Both the position numbers and the translations under genes were made by a program. From Treponema sp. UBA6367 (lineage in GTDB: Bacteria > Spirochaetota > Spirochaetia > Treponematales > Treponemataceae), in the NCBI GenBank assembly GCA_002437725.1, contig DJRF01000013.1:62001-126000 (forward strand): 64,000 nt of DNA, written 5' to 3'. A model generated the notes under the pieces. That model searched no databases and was not told where the DNA came from. It worked only from the letters and a program-made list of their open reading frames with translations. Shown here one piece after another: positions 43,589 through 52,393 of this stretch (positions are counted from its first letter, which is position 1; every line of letters begins with the position of its first letter).

Positions 43589-44986
43589 TTATTCTTTTAT
43601 ATCTGAGCAAATTTCCCAACAACCGTTTTTTCTGCCGCCAACTCGTTTTAACAGTCCTTTTGACTGCAATTGTGCTAGATTATATTTTACGCCATCAGCG
43701 GTAATTGTACCCAATGCAGATGCAATTTCATTTCGGGTTGCTGTTTTATTTTCATAAAGATAAGCCAAGATTTTTTCTTCTGTTTCTGTAGTCTTTTGGG
43801 TAGTCTTTTGGGTAGTCTTTTGGGTAGTCTTTTGGGTAGTCTTTTGGGTAGTTACACGCCATAAAGTCACAACAATACTTTCATTTTTTTCTTCAACAAC
43901 AGGTTCTTTCAAGCCTTTTTCTTTGCAAAGAGAAAAAACTTTTTTTATACCAATTCCCCAATGTTCTACAAGTTCCATCTTTGCAAAAATATCTGCAAGA
44001 ACTTTATTTCTGATACTTGAACTTCCATTTTTCATTTCTTCAATTGTAATTCCGCCATAAAGTCCTCCTGGGCTAGAAATTTCTACTCTGTCATCAAAAA
44101 TTGCAACTTGGATATATGACGGAGTAAGATAATTTCTATGGGTAATTGCGTTTATAATTATTTCACGGATTGCTTCAGCAGGAATTTCGTAATCTTCAAC
44201 ACGCAAAAGTCCTTCTATATGTGCACTCAGATTAATGTGGGAAAGTACAAAATTATAGGCAGCTTCCATTTGCTCATAAAGCGGACCTTCAAATTCTTTT
44301 TTATCAATAAAAATATTTTTGTCTGTTCCTTTGAACCGGGCACACTGTGTTTTTGCAAAAGTAAAAGAGTTATCTGTTAGTAGCTCAAAAGCATTTGTAG
44401 CAAAAAGCCTATTGCTTTGCTTTACAAGAAGTTTCCAGCTTATTAAATTTTCTTTTGTAACTTCTTTTTTTGAATAACTGGAAATTACATTGCAAAGTTG
44501 ATTTATTTTTTCTTCTTTTAATTCATTTTCAGTAAAAGGCAGTTCATCATAAGACTGATGCTTTCCGTAAAGAATAAATTCTTGAACTTTTTCATACGTT
44601 GCTCTTCTTGTTGTGGCTCCAAGTCTTATGTAAGTTCCGTCAGTTATGCCTTCGTTTTTTAGATAATATGGTTTATTTTGCCCCGGATAAACTTCTGCAA
44701 TAATTATTGTCTTATTGTCAATTGTCTGGAAAAGAATATCTGGAATAATTGTTGGCGAACAATTTTCTGCAATTGCATTTGCTATCGAATCCATATAAGT
44801 AAAGATTTTGTCTTTGTCTACGCCAAAAATTTCAAGCGTATCATCTTTTATCCCAAACACAATCCGACCGCCTTTTGAGTTTGCAAAGGCGACTACTGTT
44901 TTTAAATATTTTTTGCTTTCAGTTGGCAAAGTTTCCTTAAACTCTAGCGTACTAGATTCACCTGCTTTTATTTCTTTTTTTTCCAT
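43589..44986 (-). CDS. AlbA_2 (Schlafen-like) DNA-binding and ATPase-fold protein
   Basis: A 465-aa protein of the type often annotated as ATP-dependent DNA helicase RecG-like or transcriptional regulator. The N-terminal AlbA_2 domain has ESSTLEFKETLP and VVAFANSKGGRIVFGIKDD. A middle HATPase_c_4-like domain has IPAEAIREIIINAITHRNYL and EISSPGGLYGGI. The C-terminal winged helix (ILAYLYENKTATRNEIASAL) ends in GCWEICSDIKE. A perfect (TTQK)5 repeat lies between them. It sits between hsdM and hsdS, a frequent place for such genes. A fragment of a second copy lies at 17874. Confidence 0.88.
   Translation of the reverse strand: MEKKEIKAGESSTLEFKETLPTESKKYLKTVVAFANSKGGRIVFGIKDDTLEIFGVDKDKIFTYMDSIANAIAENCSPTIIPDILFQTIDNKTIIIAEVYPGQNKPYYLKNEGITDGTYIRLGATTRRATYEKVQEFILYGKHQSYDELPFTENELKEEKINQLCNVISSYSKKEVTKENLISWKLLVKQSNRLFATNAFELLTDNSFTFAKTQCARFKGTDKNIFIDKKEFEGPLYEQMEAAYNFVLSHINLSAHIEGLLRVEDYEIPAEAIREIIINAITHRNYLTPSYIQVAIFDDRVEISSPGGLYGGITIEEMKNGSSSIRNKVLADIFAKMELVEHWGIGIKKVFSLCKEKGLKEPVVEEKNESIVVTLWRVTTQKTTQKTTQKTTQKTTQKTTETEEKILAYLYENKTATRNEIASALGTITADGVKYNLAQLQSKGLLKRVGGRKNGCWEICSDIKE
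43791..43850. repeat. 12-bp tandem repeat, five perfect copies
   Basis: GTCTTTTGGGTA repeated five times without change, coding TTQK five times on the minus strand as a linker before the winged helix. The unit length is a multiple of 3, so copy-number change alters linker length but not frame. Confidence 0.95.
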
Positions 44987-45001
44987 AATCCCCCAAAGAA
45001 C

Positions 45002-46465
45002 TTATTCCAGCATTTTTTTCAAGTCCGCCAAGTCATTTGAAATTTCTTTCTGTAATTCTTCAATTTCAGAAATCAGCGTTGATGGAGATGGATATTCAAC
45101 TTTTTCGTAGACGATTTCTTTATATTTGTTGATACTTAAGTCGTAGCCGTTTTCTACAATTTCTGATTTAGGAACAAAGAAAGACTGCTCCGTTCTCTTG
45201 CAGTCTTTTTCGTTTTCAAGATTGTGGAAGCGGTTGATGATGTCGGGAATGTCATTTGCATCTGTTGGCTGGCGTTTGTCGTCAAGCGAAAATCCATCTG
45301 CCTTCATGTCGTAGAACCATACGTTTTCTGTTCCGCCGGCTCCTGTTTTTGTGAATACTAAAATTCCTGTGCTTACTCCAGCGTAAGGCTTGAATACTCC
45401 GCTAGGCATACTGATTACTGCCTGCAGCTGGTGATTTTCTACCAGTTCTTTTCGCAAAGCTTTATGCGCGTTGCTTGAACCAAAAAGAACTCCATCTGGA
45501 ACAATGCAAGCGCACCGACCGCCCTTTTTAAGCATGCGGATAAACAGAGCCACGAAGAGCAATTCGGTTTTTGTTGTAGAACAGATGTTTGTAAGGCTTT
45601 CTGCAATTGTTGATTTATTCACGCTGCCTGTAAACGGCGGATTTGCAAGAATTACATCAAACTGACCTTCAATTTCGTTCGCTTTGCTTACGCTGTCCTG
45701 ATAAGCAATGTGTGGTTCACGTATAGAATGAAGCATAAGATTCATTGCGGAAATTTTGAGCATTGTAGAACCTGTGTCAAAACCGGTTAAAAGTCCTTTT
45801 GAATAGTGTTCCCATTCTTTTTCGCCCATTTTGCTTCCATACGTGTCGCGGATATATTCCGCAGAAGAGATAAGAAAGCCCGCTGTGCCGCAAGCAGGAT
45901 CGCAAATTGTATCCATTGGTTGCGGCTGAATAAGTTGAACCATCATGTCGCGAATTTGTTTTGGAGTTCGGAACATGCCAACCTGACCAGAACTGTTCAT
46001 TTTACTAAGCACATATTCGTAAATGTCGCCAAGCATATCGCGAGCATGAACTTCCGGATTTTCAAAAAGTTCATCAAGCTTTGTGATTACGGTTTTTAGC
46101 GTCTGTGGACTTGGAATTGTAAAGTTCGCATCTTTCATGTATCGGGCAAAAGCAGATTCTTCGTTTGTGTTGATTGTTTTGATAAATGGAAAAATTTCTT
46201 TTTCCATTAAAGAAAAGAGCTCTTCTTCTGGAAGATTCTTAAAAATATGCCAGCGATAATTCTGTTTATCTGCAGGAAAAATATGCTCTTTTTTTTCGCC
46301 AGAAAACCTTTCAAACTGTTCAGTCTCGTTTTCTACCTGATCCAAAGAATGTATGAACATTAGATATGAAAACTGTTCAATGACTGTAAGATATTCAGAC
46401 ATTCCTGCGCTAAAAAAGTCATCCCAGATTGAATCTATTTTGTTTTTAATTTCACCAGTAATCAT
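45002..46465 (-). CDS. hsdM: Type I restriction enzyme, methylase subunit
   Basis: Adenine-N6 methyltransferase subunit, 487 aa. The N-terminal HsdM_N helical domain (DSIWDDFFSAGMSEYLTVIE) leads to the catalytic domain with AdoMet motif I (DPACGTAGFLIS) and motif IV NPPF (VILANPPFTGS). A C-terminal coiled coil (LISEIEELQKEISNDLADLK) contacts HsdS. First gene of the type I locus on the minus strand. The order is hsdM, AlbA protein, Bro-N fragment, hsdS, export cassette, hsdR. Confidence 0.96.
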   Translation of the reverse strand: MITGEIKNKIDSIWDDFFSAGMSEYLTVIEQFSYLMFIHSLDQVENETEQFERFSGEKKEHIFPADKQNYRWHIFKNLPEEELFSLMEKEIFPFIKTINTNEESAFARYMKDANFTIPSPQTLKTVITKLDELFENPEVHARDMLGDIYEYVLSKMNSSGQVGMFRTPKQIRDMMVQLIQPQPMDTICDPACGTAGFLISSAEYIRDTYGSKMGEKEWEHYSKGLLTGFDTGSTMLKISAMNLMLHSIREPHIAYQDSVSKANEIEGQFDVILANPPFTGSVNKSTIAESLTNICSTTKTELLFVALFIRMLKKGGRCACIVPDGVLFGSSNAHKALRKELVENHQLQAVISMPSGVFKPYAGVSTGILVFTKTGAGGTENVWFYDMKADGFSLDDKRQPTDANDIPDIINRFHNLENEKDCKRTEQSFFVPKSEIVENGYDLSINKYKEIVYEKVEYPSPSTLISEIEELQKEISNDLADLKKMLE

Positions 46466-46529
46466 GTTTTTGTATTCTCCTATAAAAGGTCGATAAGTGA
46501 TTATTATAACATATATGAGAAAAAGTTTA

Positions 46530-47447
46530 TTAATTTTCCGACAAGGCTAAATTTTCTTTCTTTTGTAATTTTAAGCCTATTTTAAAATCGGGATATTTTT
46601 CTAAGTATTTATTTGCAGCAACATTGTAATCCGCCCAATTTGAGGTAAAGAGCATTTCCATTCCTGGCAGGTTAGACAAATCTGTTGGCGTTAAATATTT
46701 ATAGTCCAAATCATTGTATAAAACAAAATTTCTTATTTCTTTTACAGAATTTATTAGGATGTAGGCTATTAAACTCGAACAAACAAAAGAGTTTTTGTTA
46801 TCCTTTATATTAAAATTTGCGTCAACGACTTCTATATTTTTGAAATCTTCTGAATAGCTTATTTTTTTTTGCATATCTTTTGGTATAAGAAACTTTTTTG
46901 AAAGACCTTTCCTAGCTATCTTAAAATTCTGCAAAACATCATACTCTGAAGAATCGCTATCTAAAAGCATTTGCGTTAATTCACGCGCAGTATCATATTC
47001 TTTTTTATTAACTTTAAGAGCAAATGTAGTTTGCATAGATTTATTTGGATCGCAAGAATTCATATAAGGATTAGTGCTTACGTCTGTGCACTGCTCAAGC
47101 TTAAATTTTTTTTCTCCGTAAGCGGTAAGACCGTAAAATTCATCAACCAACGAAAAACCGATTGCTGAATGGCTTGCATAAATTTCATTCGTTTCGATTA
47201 TTTCACATCCTTTTTGAAGAAATGCTGATGGAGAAAGAACATTTTTATACTGCGGATTATAAAGCCGTATGAAAATAACTCTGTCTTTTAAACTTTTTAT
47301 TTGAGACGTATATCCGTAAATACTATAATCGTTGCACTTGCTCTTGCTATTTATTTTTGTAGAAGCACAGCCAGACGCAAAAAACAAAAAAAATGCTAAA
47401 ACAAAAACAACGGCTGCAATAAGAACACATCGCTTTGTTTTATTCAT
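46530..47447 (-). CDS. YiiX-like (papain-fold) lipoprotein
   Basis: Lipoprotein from ATG 47447 (MNKTKRCVLI; lipobox FASGC), 305 aa. The phrases YASHSAIGFSLVDEFYGLTA and later FVCSSLIAYILINS give a His...Cys pair in the circularly permuted NlpC/P60 (YiiX/YaeF) arrangement. Enzymes of this fold cut amide or ester bonds in lipids or peptidoglycan. The match is short and the activity is inferred. It is a single-gene unit between hsdM and the CarB-DapF fusion. Confidence 0.72.
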   Translation of the reverse strand: MNKTKRCVLIAAVVFVLAFFLFFASGCASTKINSKSKCNDYSIYGYTSQIKSLKDRVIFIRLYNPQYKNVLSPSAFLQKGCEIIETNEIYASHSAIGFSLVDEFYGLTAYGEKKFKLEQCTDVSTNPYMNSCDPNKSMQTTFALKVNKKEYDTARELTQMLLDSDSSEYDVLQNFKIARKGLSKKFLIPKDMQKKISYSEDFKNIEVVDANFNIKDNKNSFVCSSLIAYILINSVKEIRNFVLYNDLDYKYLTPTDLSNLPGMEMLFTSNWADYNVAANKYLEKYPDFKIGLKLQKKENLALSEN

Positions 47448-47523
47448 TTTTTTTATTTCGCAAATAACACTCATAAAAACACCCTGCCTAAAATATTATA
47501 AAAAGAAATCCACTTCTTATAAA

Positions 47524-50160
47524 TTATATAATTACTTTGCCATCGTAAAGAAAATCTGTAGAGCCGGTAAGATAAACTGTATCGCCAGTGTATTTTACAA
47601 ACATTTTGCCCCCGCGAACATCAACTGTAATACTTTCATTCATTTTACAGTATCCGTTCAAAACTGCCGCAACTACTGCGGCACAAGCACCTGTTCCGCA
47701 CGCAGGAGTTTCTCCGTTGCCGCGCTCCCAAGTTCTCATTTTAAGTTCATTTGGCCCTACCACGCGTACAAATTCCGTGTTAATCCTTTGAGGGAATGCT
47801 GGGTGGTTTTCAAACTTAGGACCAAGCTTTTCTAATTCAACCTTGTCTACAAATCCACAGAAAACAACGCAATGAGGATTTCCAATTCCTACGCAAGTAA
47901 CATCGTAATCTTCGCCATCCACGTTCAAATCTACATTTACAACGGCTTTTTTTGCAAGACCTTCCACATTTAAATCTACAGCCTTTAATGTTGTAGGAAG
48001 TTTTTCCGGTTCGAATTCTGGTTTTCCCATATCAACAACGACAGAAGAAACCTTTCCATTTAATTTATAGACTGTAAGTTCTTTTATGCCAGAAGCGGTT
48101 TCTATTGAAAGATTTGCCGTCGGCTCATTTTTGTTATGCTTATCGGCAATTCCATTGATATTGTTGTCGTAAAGATATTTTGCCACTGCTCGTATAGCGT
48201 TTCCTGCCATGCGGCCTTCTGAACCATCAAGATTGAAAAACCGCATCGCAGCGTCGGCTTTTTCGCTTTTTTCAATTAAAACTAAAGAATCAGCTCCAAT
48301 TCCAGAACGGCGGTTGCACAAGCGGACTGCAAGACCGGCAGGATTGTTCACAGTTTGTTCGGCAGTATCGATTATTATAAAGTCGTTTCCAGTTGACTGC
48401 ATTTTTGTAAACTTAATTTCTTGCTTGCTAGTCCTCAAATCGTTGATATTGATAAGCTCTACATTTTCAGCCGTGTAGTAGCTCATAAGACAGTTTGCCA
48501 ATGCGTTCGCGGTATCGATTGCTGTCAAGCAAGGAATGTCGCGTTCAACTGCATGGCGACGCATTTTTACAGAATCAAGGCGAGGATTTCGCCCCTTTGC
48601 AGAAGTCGAAATTACGTAGTCGATTTTTCCAGAATCTAAAAGGGTAAGAAGGTTGTCTTCTGGATTTTCGTGGATTTTATTTACAACCTGAACTTCCATT
48701 CCGAAGTCCTGCAAGGTTTTTGCGTTTCCTTCTGTTGCGTAAAGCTTAAATCCCATGTCGTAGAATTTTCTAGCAAGTTCTGGAAGTTCATAGCGGTCAG
48801 TCTTTCTAACGCTGAACAAAACACCACCCGAACGCTTCATGTTGTAGCCCGCGCCAATAAGACCTTTGAACAGAGCTTCTTCCATTGTAGAGGCGATTCC
48901 CAAAACTTCACCTGTAGACTTCATTTCTGGACCAAGGTGAGTATCAACATCCATCAGTTTTTCAAAACTGAAAACCGGAACTTTTACAGCAAAATACGGA
49001 GGAATTCTGTACAAGCCTGTTCCATATCCCATGTCTTTTAGTTTTTCGCCGAGCATTGCACGAACGGCAAGATCAACCATCGGAACACCGGTAACTTTTG
49101 AAATATACGGAACGGTTCGGCTTGACCGCGGATTTACTTCAATAATATACAAATCATTGTTGTAAATAAGATACTGAATATTTACTAAACCTTTTGTTCC
49201 AAGTTTTATAGCCAAATCTCTTGACTGCCGGATAATTTTTTCTCGAAGAACGTCGTTCAAGTTCCAGCTTGGATAAACCGCAATACTGTCACCGGAATGG
49301 ATTCCAGTTCGCTCAATGTGTTCCATAATTCCTGGGATAAGAACATCTTCTCCGTCGCAAATGCCGTCAACTTCAAGCTCAATTCCCTGCATGTACTGGT
49401 CAATAAGAACTGGATTTTCAATTCCCTGCGCAAGAATGATTTTCATGTATTCTTTTACGTCATCATCGTTAAAGGCAACAATCATGTTCTGGCCGCCAAG
49501 AACGTAAGACGGACGCAACAAAACCGGGTAGCCGAGCTTTGCAGTCGCCTCAAGCGCCTCTGCCTCGTTCATTACGGTAAGCCCTTTTGGACGGTTGATA
49601 TTTAATTTTGCACAAAGTTCTTCAAAACGCTCGCGGTCTTCTGCAAGGTCAATTGCATCTGCGCTTGTTCCAAGAATTTTAATTCCCTGGCTGTCAAGAA
49701 ACTTTGCAAGCTTGATTGCAGTTCCGCCGCCAAAAGCAACAACAACTCCAACCGGTTTTTCCGTATTGATAACGCCCATCACATCCTCTGGAGTAAGCGG
49801 CTCAAAATACAAGCGGTCGGCGGTATCAAAATCTGTTGAAACAGTTTCCGGGTTATTATTGATGATTGCGACTTCGTAACCAAGTTTTTTCAAAGACCAA
49901 ACGCACTGAACCGACGCATAGTCAAATTCGATTCCCTGCCCAATTCTGATTGGCCCTGAACCCAAAACAATGATTGTTCCTTTTGAGCTGCGCTTTTTGT
50001 TCGATTCCATTTCCTTAAGGAATTCAGCCGCCTCATTTTCTTTATCATAGCCAGCATAAAAATAAGGAGTTTCCGCATTAAACTCGCCGGCACAAGTGTC
50101 TACCATTTTGTAAGTCGGATTTACGTGAAAAACGCGTCGTTCTTTTTTTACTTCAGTCAT
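47524..50160 (-). CDS. Fusion: C-terminal half of carbamoyl-phosphate synthase large subunit + diaminopimelate epimerase
   Basis: 878 aa from ATG 50160 (AGGA upstream). Residues 1-430 match the second half of CarB: YKMVDTCAGEF, GSGPIRIGQGIEFDY, ATP-grasp NNPETVSTDFDT, LLRPSYVLGGQ and IEVNPRSSRTVP. Residues about 430-560 are the MGS-like allosteric domain. From about 580 the chain is DapF (FTKMQSTGNDFIII, GIGNPHCV, WERGNGETPACGTGACA). The glutamine-side half of CarB is absent, and no carA is near. In DapF the first catalytic Cys motif (usually CGNG/CGNA) reads RMAGNAIRAVA, so Ala replaces Cys; the second Cys is present. The fusion would join pyrimidine/arginine and lysine/cell-wall functions. 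Confidence 0.9.
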   Translation of the reverse strand: MTEVKKERRVFHVNPTYKMVDTCAGEFNAETPYFYAGYDKENEAAEFLKEMESNKKRSSKGTIIVLGSGPIRIGQGIEFDYASVQCVWSLKKLGYEVAIINNNPETVSTDFDTADRLYFEPLTPEDVMGVINTEKPVGVVVAFGGGTAIKLAKFLDSQGIKILGTSADAIDLAEDRERFEELCAKLNINRPKGLTVMNEAEALEATAKLGYPVLLRPSYVLGGQNMIVAFNDDDVKEYMKIILAQGIENPVLIDQYMQGIELEVDGICDGEDVLIPGIMEHIERTGIHSGDSIAVYPSWNLNDVLREKIIRQSRDLAIKLGTKGLVNIQYLIYNNDLYIIEVNPRSSRTVPYISKVTGVPMVDLAVRAMLGEKLKDMGYGTGLYRIPPYFAVKVPVFSFEKLMDVDTHLGPEMKSTGEVLGIASTMEEALFKGLIGAGYNMKRSGGVLFSVRKTDRYELPELARKFYDMGFKLYATEGNAKTLQDFGMEVQVVNKIHENPEDNLLTLLDSGKIDYVISTSAKGRNPRLDSVKMRRHAVERDIPCLTAIDTANALANCLMSYYTAENVELININDLRTSKQEIKFTKMQSTGNDFIIIDTAEQTVNNPAGLAVRLCNRRSGIGADSLVLIEKSEKADAAMRFFNLDGSEGRMAGNAIRAVAKYLYDNNINGIADKHNKNEPTANLSIETASGIKELTVYKLNGKVSSVVVDMGKPEFEPEKLPTTLKAVDLNVEGLAKKAVVNVDLNVDGEDYDVTCVGIGNPHCVVFCGFVDKVELEKLGPKFENHPAFPQRINTEFVRVVGPNELKMRTWERGNGETPACGTGACAAVVAAVLNGYCKMNESITVDVRGGKMFVKYTGDTVYLTGSTDFLYDGKVII

Positions 50161-50198
50161 TTTATTTTTATCCTTTATCAAGTATTTTTATGCAAAAA

Positions 50199-50228
50199 AA
50201 ATGAGACCTCGTAGAAGAGTTCTCATTT
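50199..50228 (-). terminator. Hairpin terminator or attenuator before the CarB-DapF gene
   Basis: On the minus strand AAATGAGA (50228-50221) pairs with TCTCATTT (50206-50199), with further partial pairing in the loop, and is followed by a T-run. It lies 40 nt before the fusion gene start and about 150 nt after the alcohol dehydrogenase stop, so it may end the upstream unit or act as a leader attenuator. The remaining gap (50229-50375) holds nothing else I can name. Confidence 0.65.
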
Positions 50229-50375
50229 GAAATTTTTTATAAGCAAAAGATTAAAATCCATATATGTCAAGATTTTTTTTTCTGCCATAGTTTCCATAAT
50301 CTTTAGGATTATAATAAATTGAACAAAAAAAGTATATAGAAGAAAATGAAAATATCTGCCCTCCAGCACTAGGTT

Positions 50376-51539
50376 TTACAAACTAGCCTTGTAAATATTG
50401 TAGACATCTTCCGGATAAAGTTTTTTCCAGCCATTGATGAATCCATTTGCGCCACAAGCTTTTTTTGCCATCATTTCAAAATTTTTGTCATCAATTCCGA
50501 TTGCAGACAAAGAATTTTTTAGTTCAAGCTGATTAAAAAAGAAATTCTTTACATATTCAATTCCTTGTTTTGCAGCTTTCAGTTTGTCTTCAGTTCTTGG
50601 AATTCCGCAGACATTAAGTGCAAAATCGTAGAATTTCGGCAAAGTTTCTTCACTCAGAACATATTCCATCCAATGAGGAGTTAAAATTGCAAGCCCCAAT
50701 CCGTGAGTAATATCGTAAACTCCGCTCAACTGATGTTCCATCGCGTGACAGCTCCACGGATTTTTGTTGCAACCGTAAATATAGCCGTTTATCGCCCAGC
50801 TTGAAGTCCACATTAAATTTGCCCGCGCTTCATAATTTTCCGGCTCTTTTAGAGCAACCGGCGCATACTTAAAGACTGTTTTCATCATTCCTTCCATTTG
50901 AGTGTCGAGCATATACAAATCCTGATTAAAATTAAAATAGACTTCAAACAAATGACTAAGAATGTCCGCGCTGCCGCAAGCTGTCTGGTATTTCCCAACT
51001 GAATAAGTTAAAGCCGGGTCGCAAAACGATGCCACCGGAAACAACTTGTCATTGATTAAGGCGAGCTTATCCTGTGTTACGGAATTATTCAAAACCGCGG
51101 TGTTATCCATTTCCGAGCCGGTTGCAGAAATGGTTAAAACGCAAAGAAGCGGAAGGGCTTTTTCCACAGGAAGCTTTTTTGAAATAAAATCCCACACATC
51201 AAAATCGACGCAAGAACCAATCGAAATAAATTTTGAAGCGTCCATTACAGAACCGCCGCCAACTGCTAAAACAACATCAATTTTATTCTGTTTACATATT
51301 TCAATTCCTTTGCGGACAGATTCAACTTTTGGATTCGGCTCGATTCCTGAACATTCGAAAATTTCCATTCCAGATTTCTTTAAATATCCGCAGACTGAAT
51401 CATAAACGCCTGTTTTTTTTATTGAACCGCCGCCGTAAACCAAAAGAATTCTTTTTCCATAAGATTTTGCGACATTCCCTAAATTTTCAAGCTGTCCTTT
51501 TCCAAAGTAAACTTTTGTCGGAATATGATATGTAAACAT
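50376..51539 (-). CDS. Iron-containing alcohol dehydrogenase
   Basis: A 387-aa group III (Fe-dependent) NAD(P)H alcohol or butanol dehydrogenase. Landmarks are FTYHIPTKVYFGKGQ at the start, VYGGGSIKKTG, the nucleotide-binding LAVGGGSVMDASK, TISATGSEMDN and metal-ligand histidines in HLFEVYF, CHAMEHQLSGVYDITHGLGL and AILTPHWM. The ATG at 51539 has GGAGGT 4 nt upstream, so I prefer it to the upstream TTG. It reduces aldehydes in fermentation; the natural substrate is unknown. It follows the cytidylate-kinase-like gene by 16 nt and may be in the same transcript. Confidence 0.93.
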   Translation of the reverse strand: MFTYHIPTKVYFGKGQLENLGNVAKSYGKRILLVYGGGSIKKTGVYDSVCGYLKKSGMEIFECSGIEPNPKVESVRKGIEICKQNKIDVVLAVGGGSVMDASKFISIGSCVDFDVWDFISKKLPVEKALPLLCVLTISATGSEMDNTAVLNNSVTQDKLALINDKLFPVASFCDPALTYSVGKYQTACGSADILSHLFEVYFNFNQDLYMLDTQMEGMMKTVFKYAPVALKEPENYEARANLMWTSSWAINGYIYGCNKNPWSCHAMEHQLSGVYDITHGLGLAILTPHWMEYVLSEETLPKFYDFALNVCGIPRTEDKLKAAKQGIEYVKNFFFNQLELKNSLSAIGIDDKNFEMMAKKACGANGFINGWKKLYPEDVYNIYKASL

Positions 51540-51555
51540 AACGACCTCCAATTAT

Positions 51556-52236
51556 TTATTCAGTTTTTGGCTTAGATTCTGATTTTGCTTCTGATATTAA
51601 ATCTGGAAACTTTGTGAACAGCGCGTGCTTTATAATGTCAACACATCCGTCAATTCCAAGTCTGGCTGTGTTCAAAGTCAAATCGTAATTGACCGGATTT
51701 GTCCAATAGTTTCCGCCCGTGTAATATTCGTAATATTCCGCGCGGTACTTATCTGTTTCTGTAATTGAAATATCCGCCGTTTCAGCTGTTACTCCCATCT
51801 GCTTCATGATTCTTGGACGGCAAAATGAACGTGGAGCTTCGATATAAACGCTTAGGACTCGCTCACGGTCTTTTAAAACCCAATCCGCAGCCTTTCCGAC
51901 AATTACGCAACTTTCTGTATTTGCAAGTTCCTCGATAATTTGTTTTTCATATTCGTAAAGCTGGTCATCGCTTGCAAACTTTTTCTTTTCTGGAGTTGCA
52001 ACTGTCCGCCTTGGAAGTCCACGTAAAAGCGATGTGATTCCAGAATGTTTCTGCTGAAGCTTTTCATTTACTTCCTCAAAAAGCTGGCGGTCAATTCCAC
52101 TTAATTGCGATGCCAACGTTAAAATGCGGTTTTCGTAACAGTGGATTCCAAGTTCCTTTGCAACAGTTGAAGCAATTTCCTTTCCACCTGAACCAAAACC
52201 TCTGGCAATTGTGATTGTATAATTTTCTGCACTCAT
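51556..52236 (-). CDS. Cytidylate kinase-like family protein
   Basis: A 226-aa P-loop protein of the cytidylate kinase-like family (not the housekeeping cmk). ITIARGFGSGGKEIASTVAK replaces the usual GxxGxGK, followed by a nucleotide-monophosphate-kinase lid and CVIVGKAADWVLKDRERVLS VYIEAP. Start ATG 52236 has GGAGG 5 nt upstream. It lies after the amino-acid ABC genes in the same direction. Family members often accompany transporters and regulators in fermentative bacteria; the substrate is unknown. Confidence 0.85.
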   Translation of the reverse strand: MSAENYTITIARGFGSGGKEIASTVAKELGIHCYENRILTLASQLSGIDRQLFEEVNEKLQQKHSGITSLLRGLPRRTVATPEKKKFASDDQLYEYEKQIIEELANTESCVIVGKAADWVLKDRERVLSVYIEAPRSFCRPRIMKQMGVTAETADISITETDKYRAEYYEYYTGGNYWTNPVNYDLTLNTARLGIDGCVDIIKHALFTKFPDLISEAKSESKPKTE

Positions 52237-52245
52237 ATTTCCTCC

Positions 52246-52393
52246 ATAAAAAATCAATGAGAAAGTTTCAACTTTCGATTTGAGTTTTTATTGCAATTTC
52301 GCAACAAAGTGAGAAATTGCAGTTTATAAATAAGTTTGCAACGCAAACTTAATAAAATAAAAACAGACGCCATTTTTGGCTGTTTTTATTTTA
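52246..52393. repeat. Composite dispersed repeat, family 2 (full copy)
   Basis: Same block order as at 40376: AAAAAATCAATGAGAAAG then TTTCAACTTTCGATTTGA; GCAATTTC/GAAATTGC stem; AAGTTTGC AAC GCAAACTT; and a 13-bp perfect stem AAAATAAAAACAG/CTGTTTTTATTTT (52354-52366, 52380-52392) that reaches the glnQ-like stop codon. It fills the gap between two co-directional genes. Confidence 0.8.

Noticed and set aside
43791..43850. 12-bp repeats as a CRISPR or binding-site array
   Set aside because: Perfect head-to-tail units in frame within a coding sequence, with no spacers.
46466..46530. Second att copy of the tRNA-Glu 3' end at the far island edge
   Set aside because: I read the sequence around hsdM's upstream side and found no match to the tRNA 3' end.
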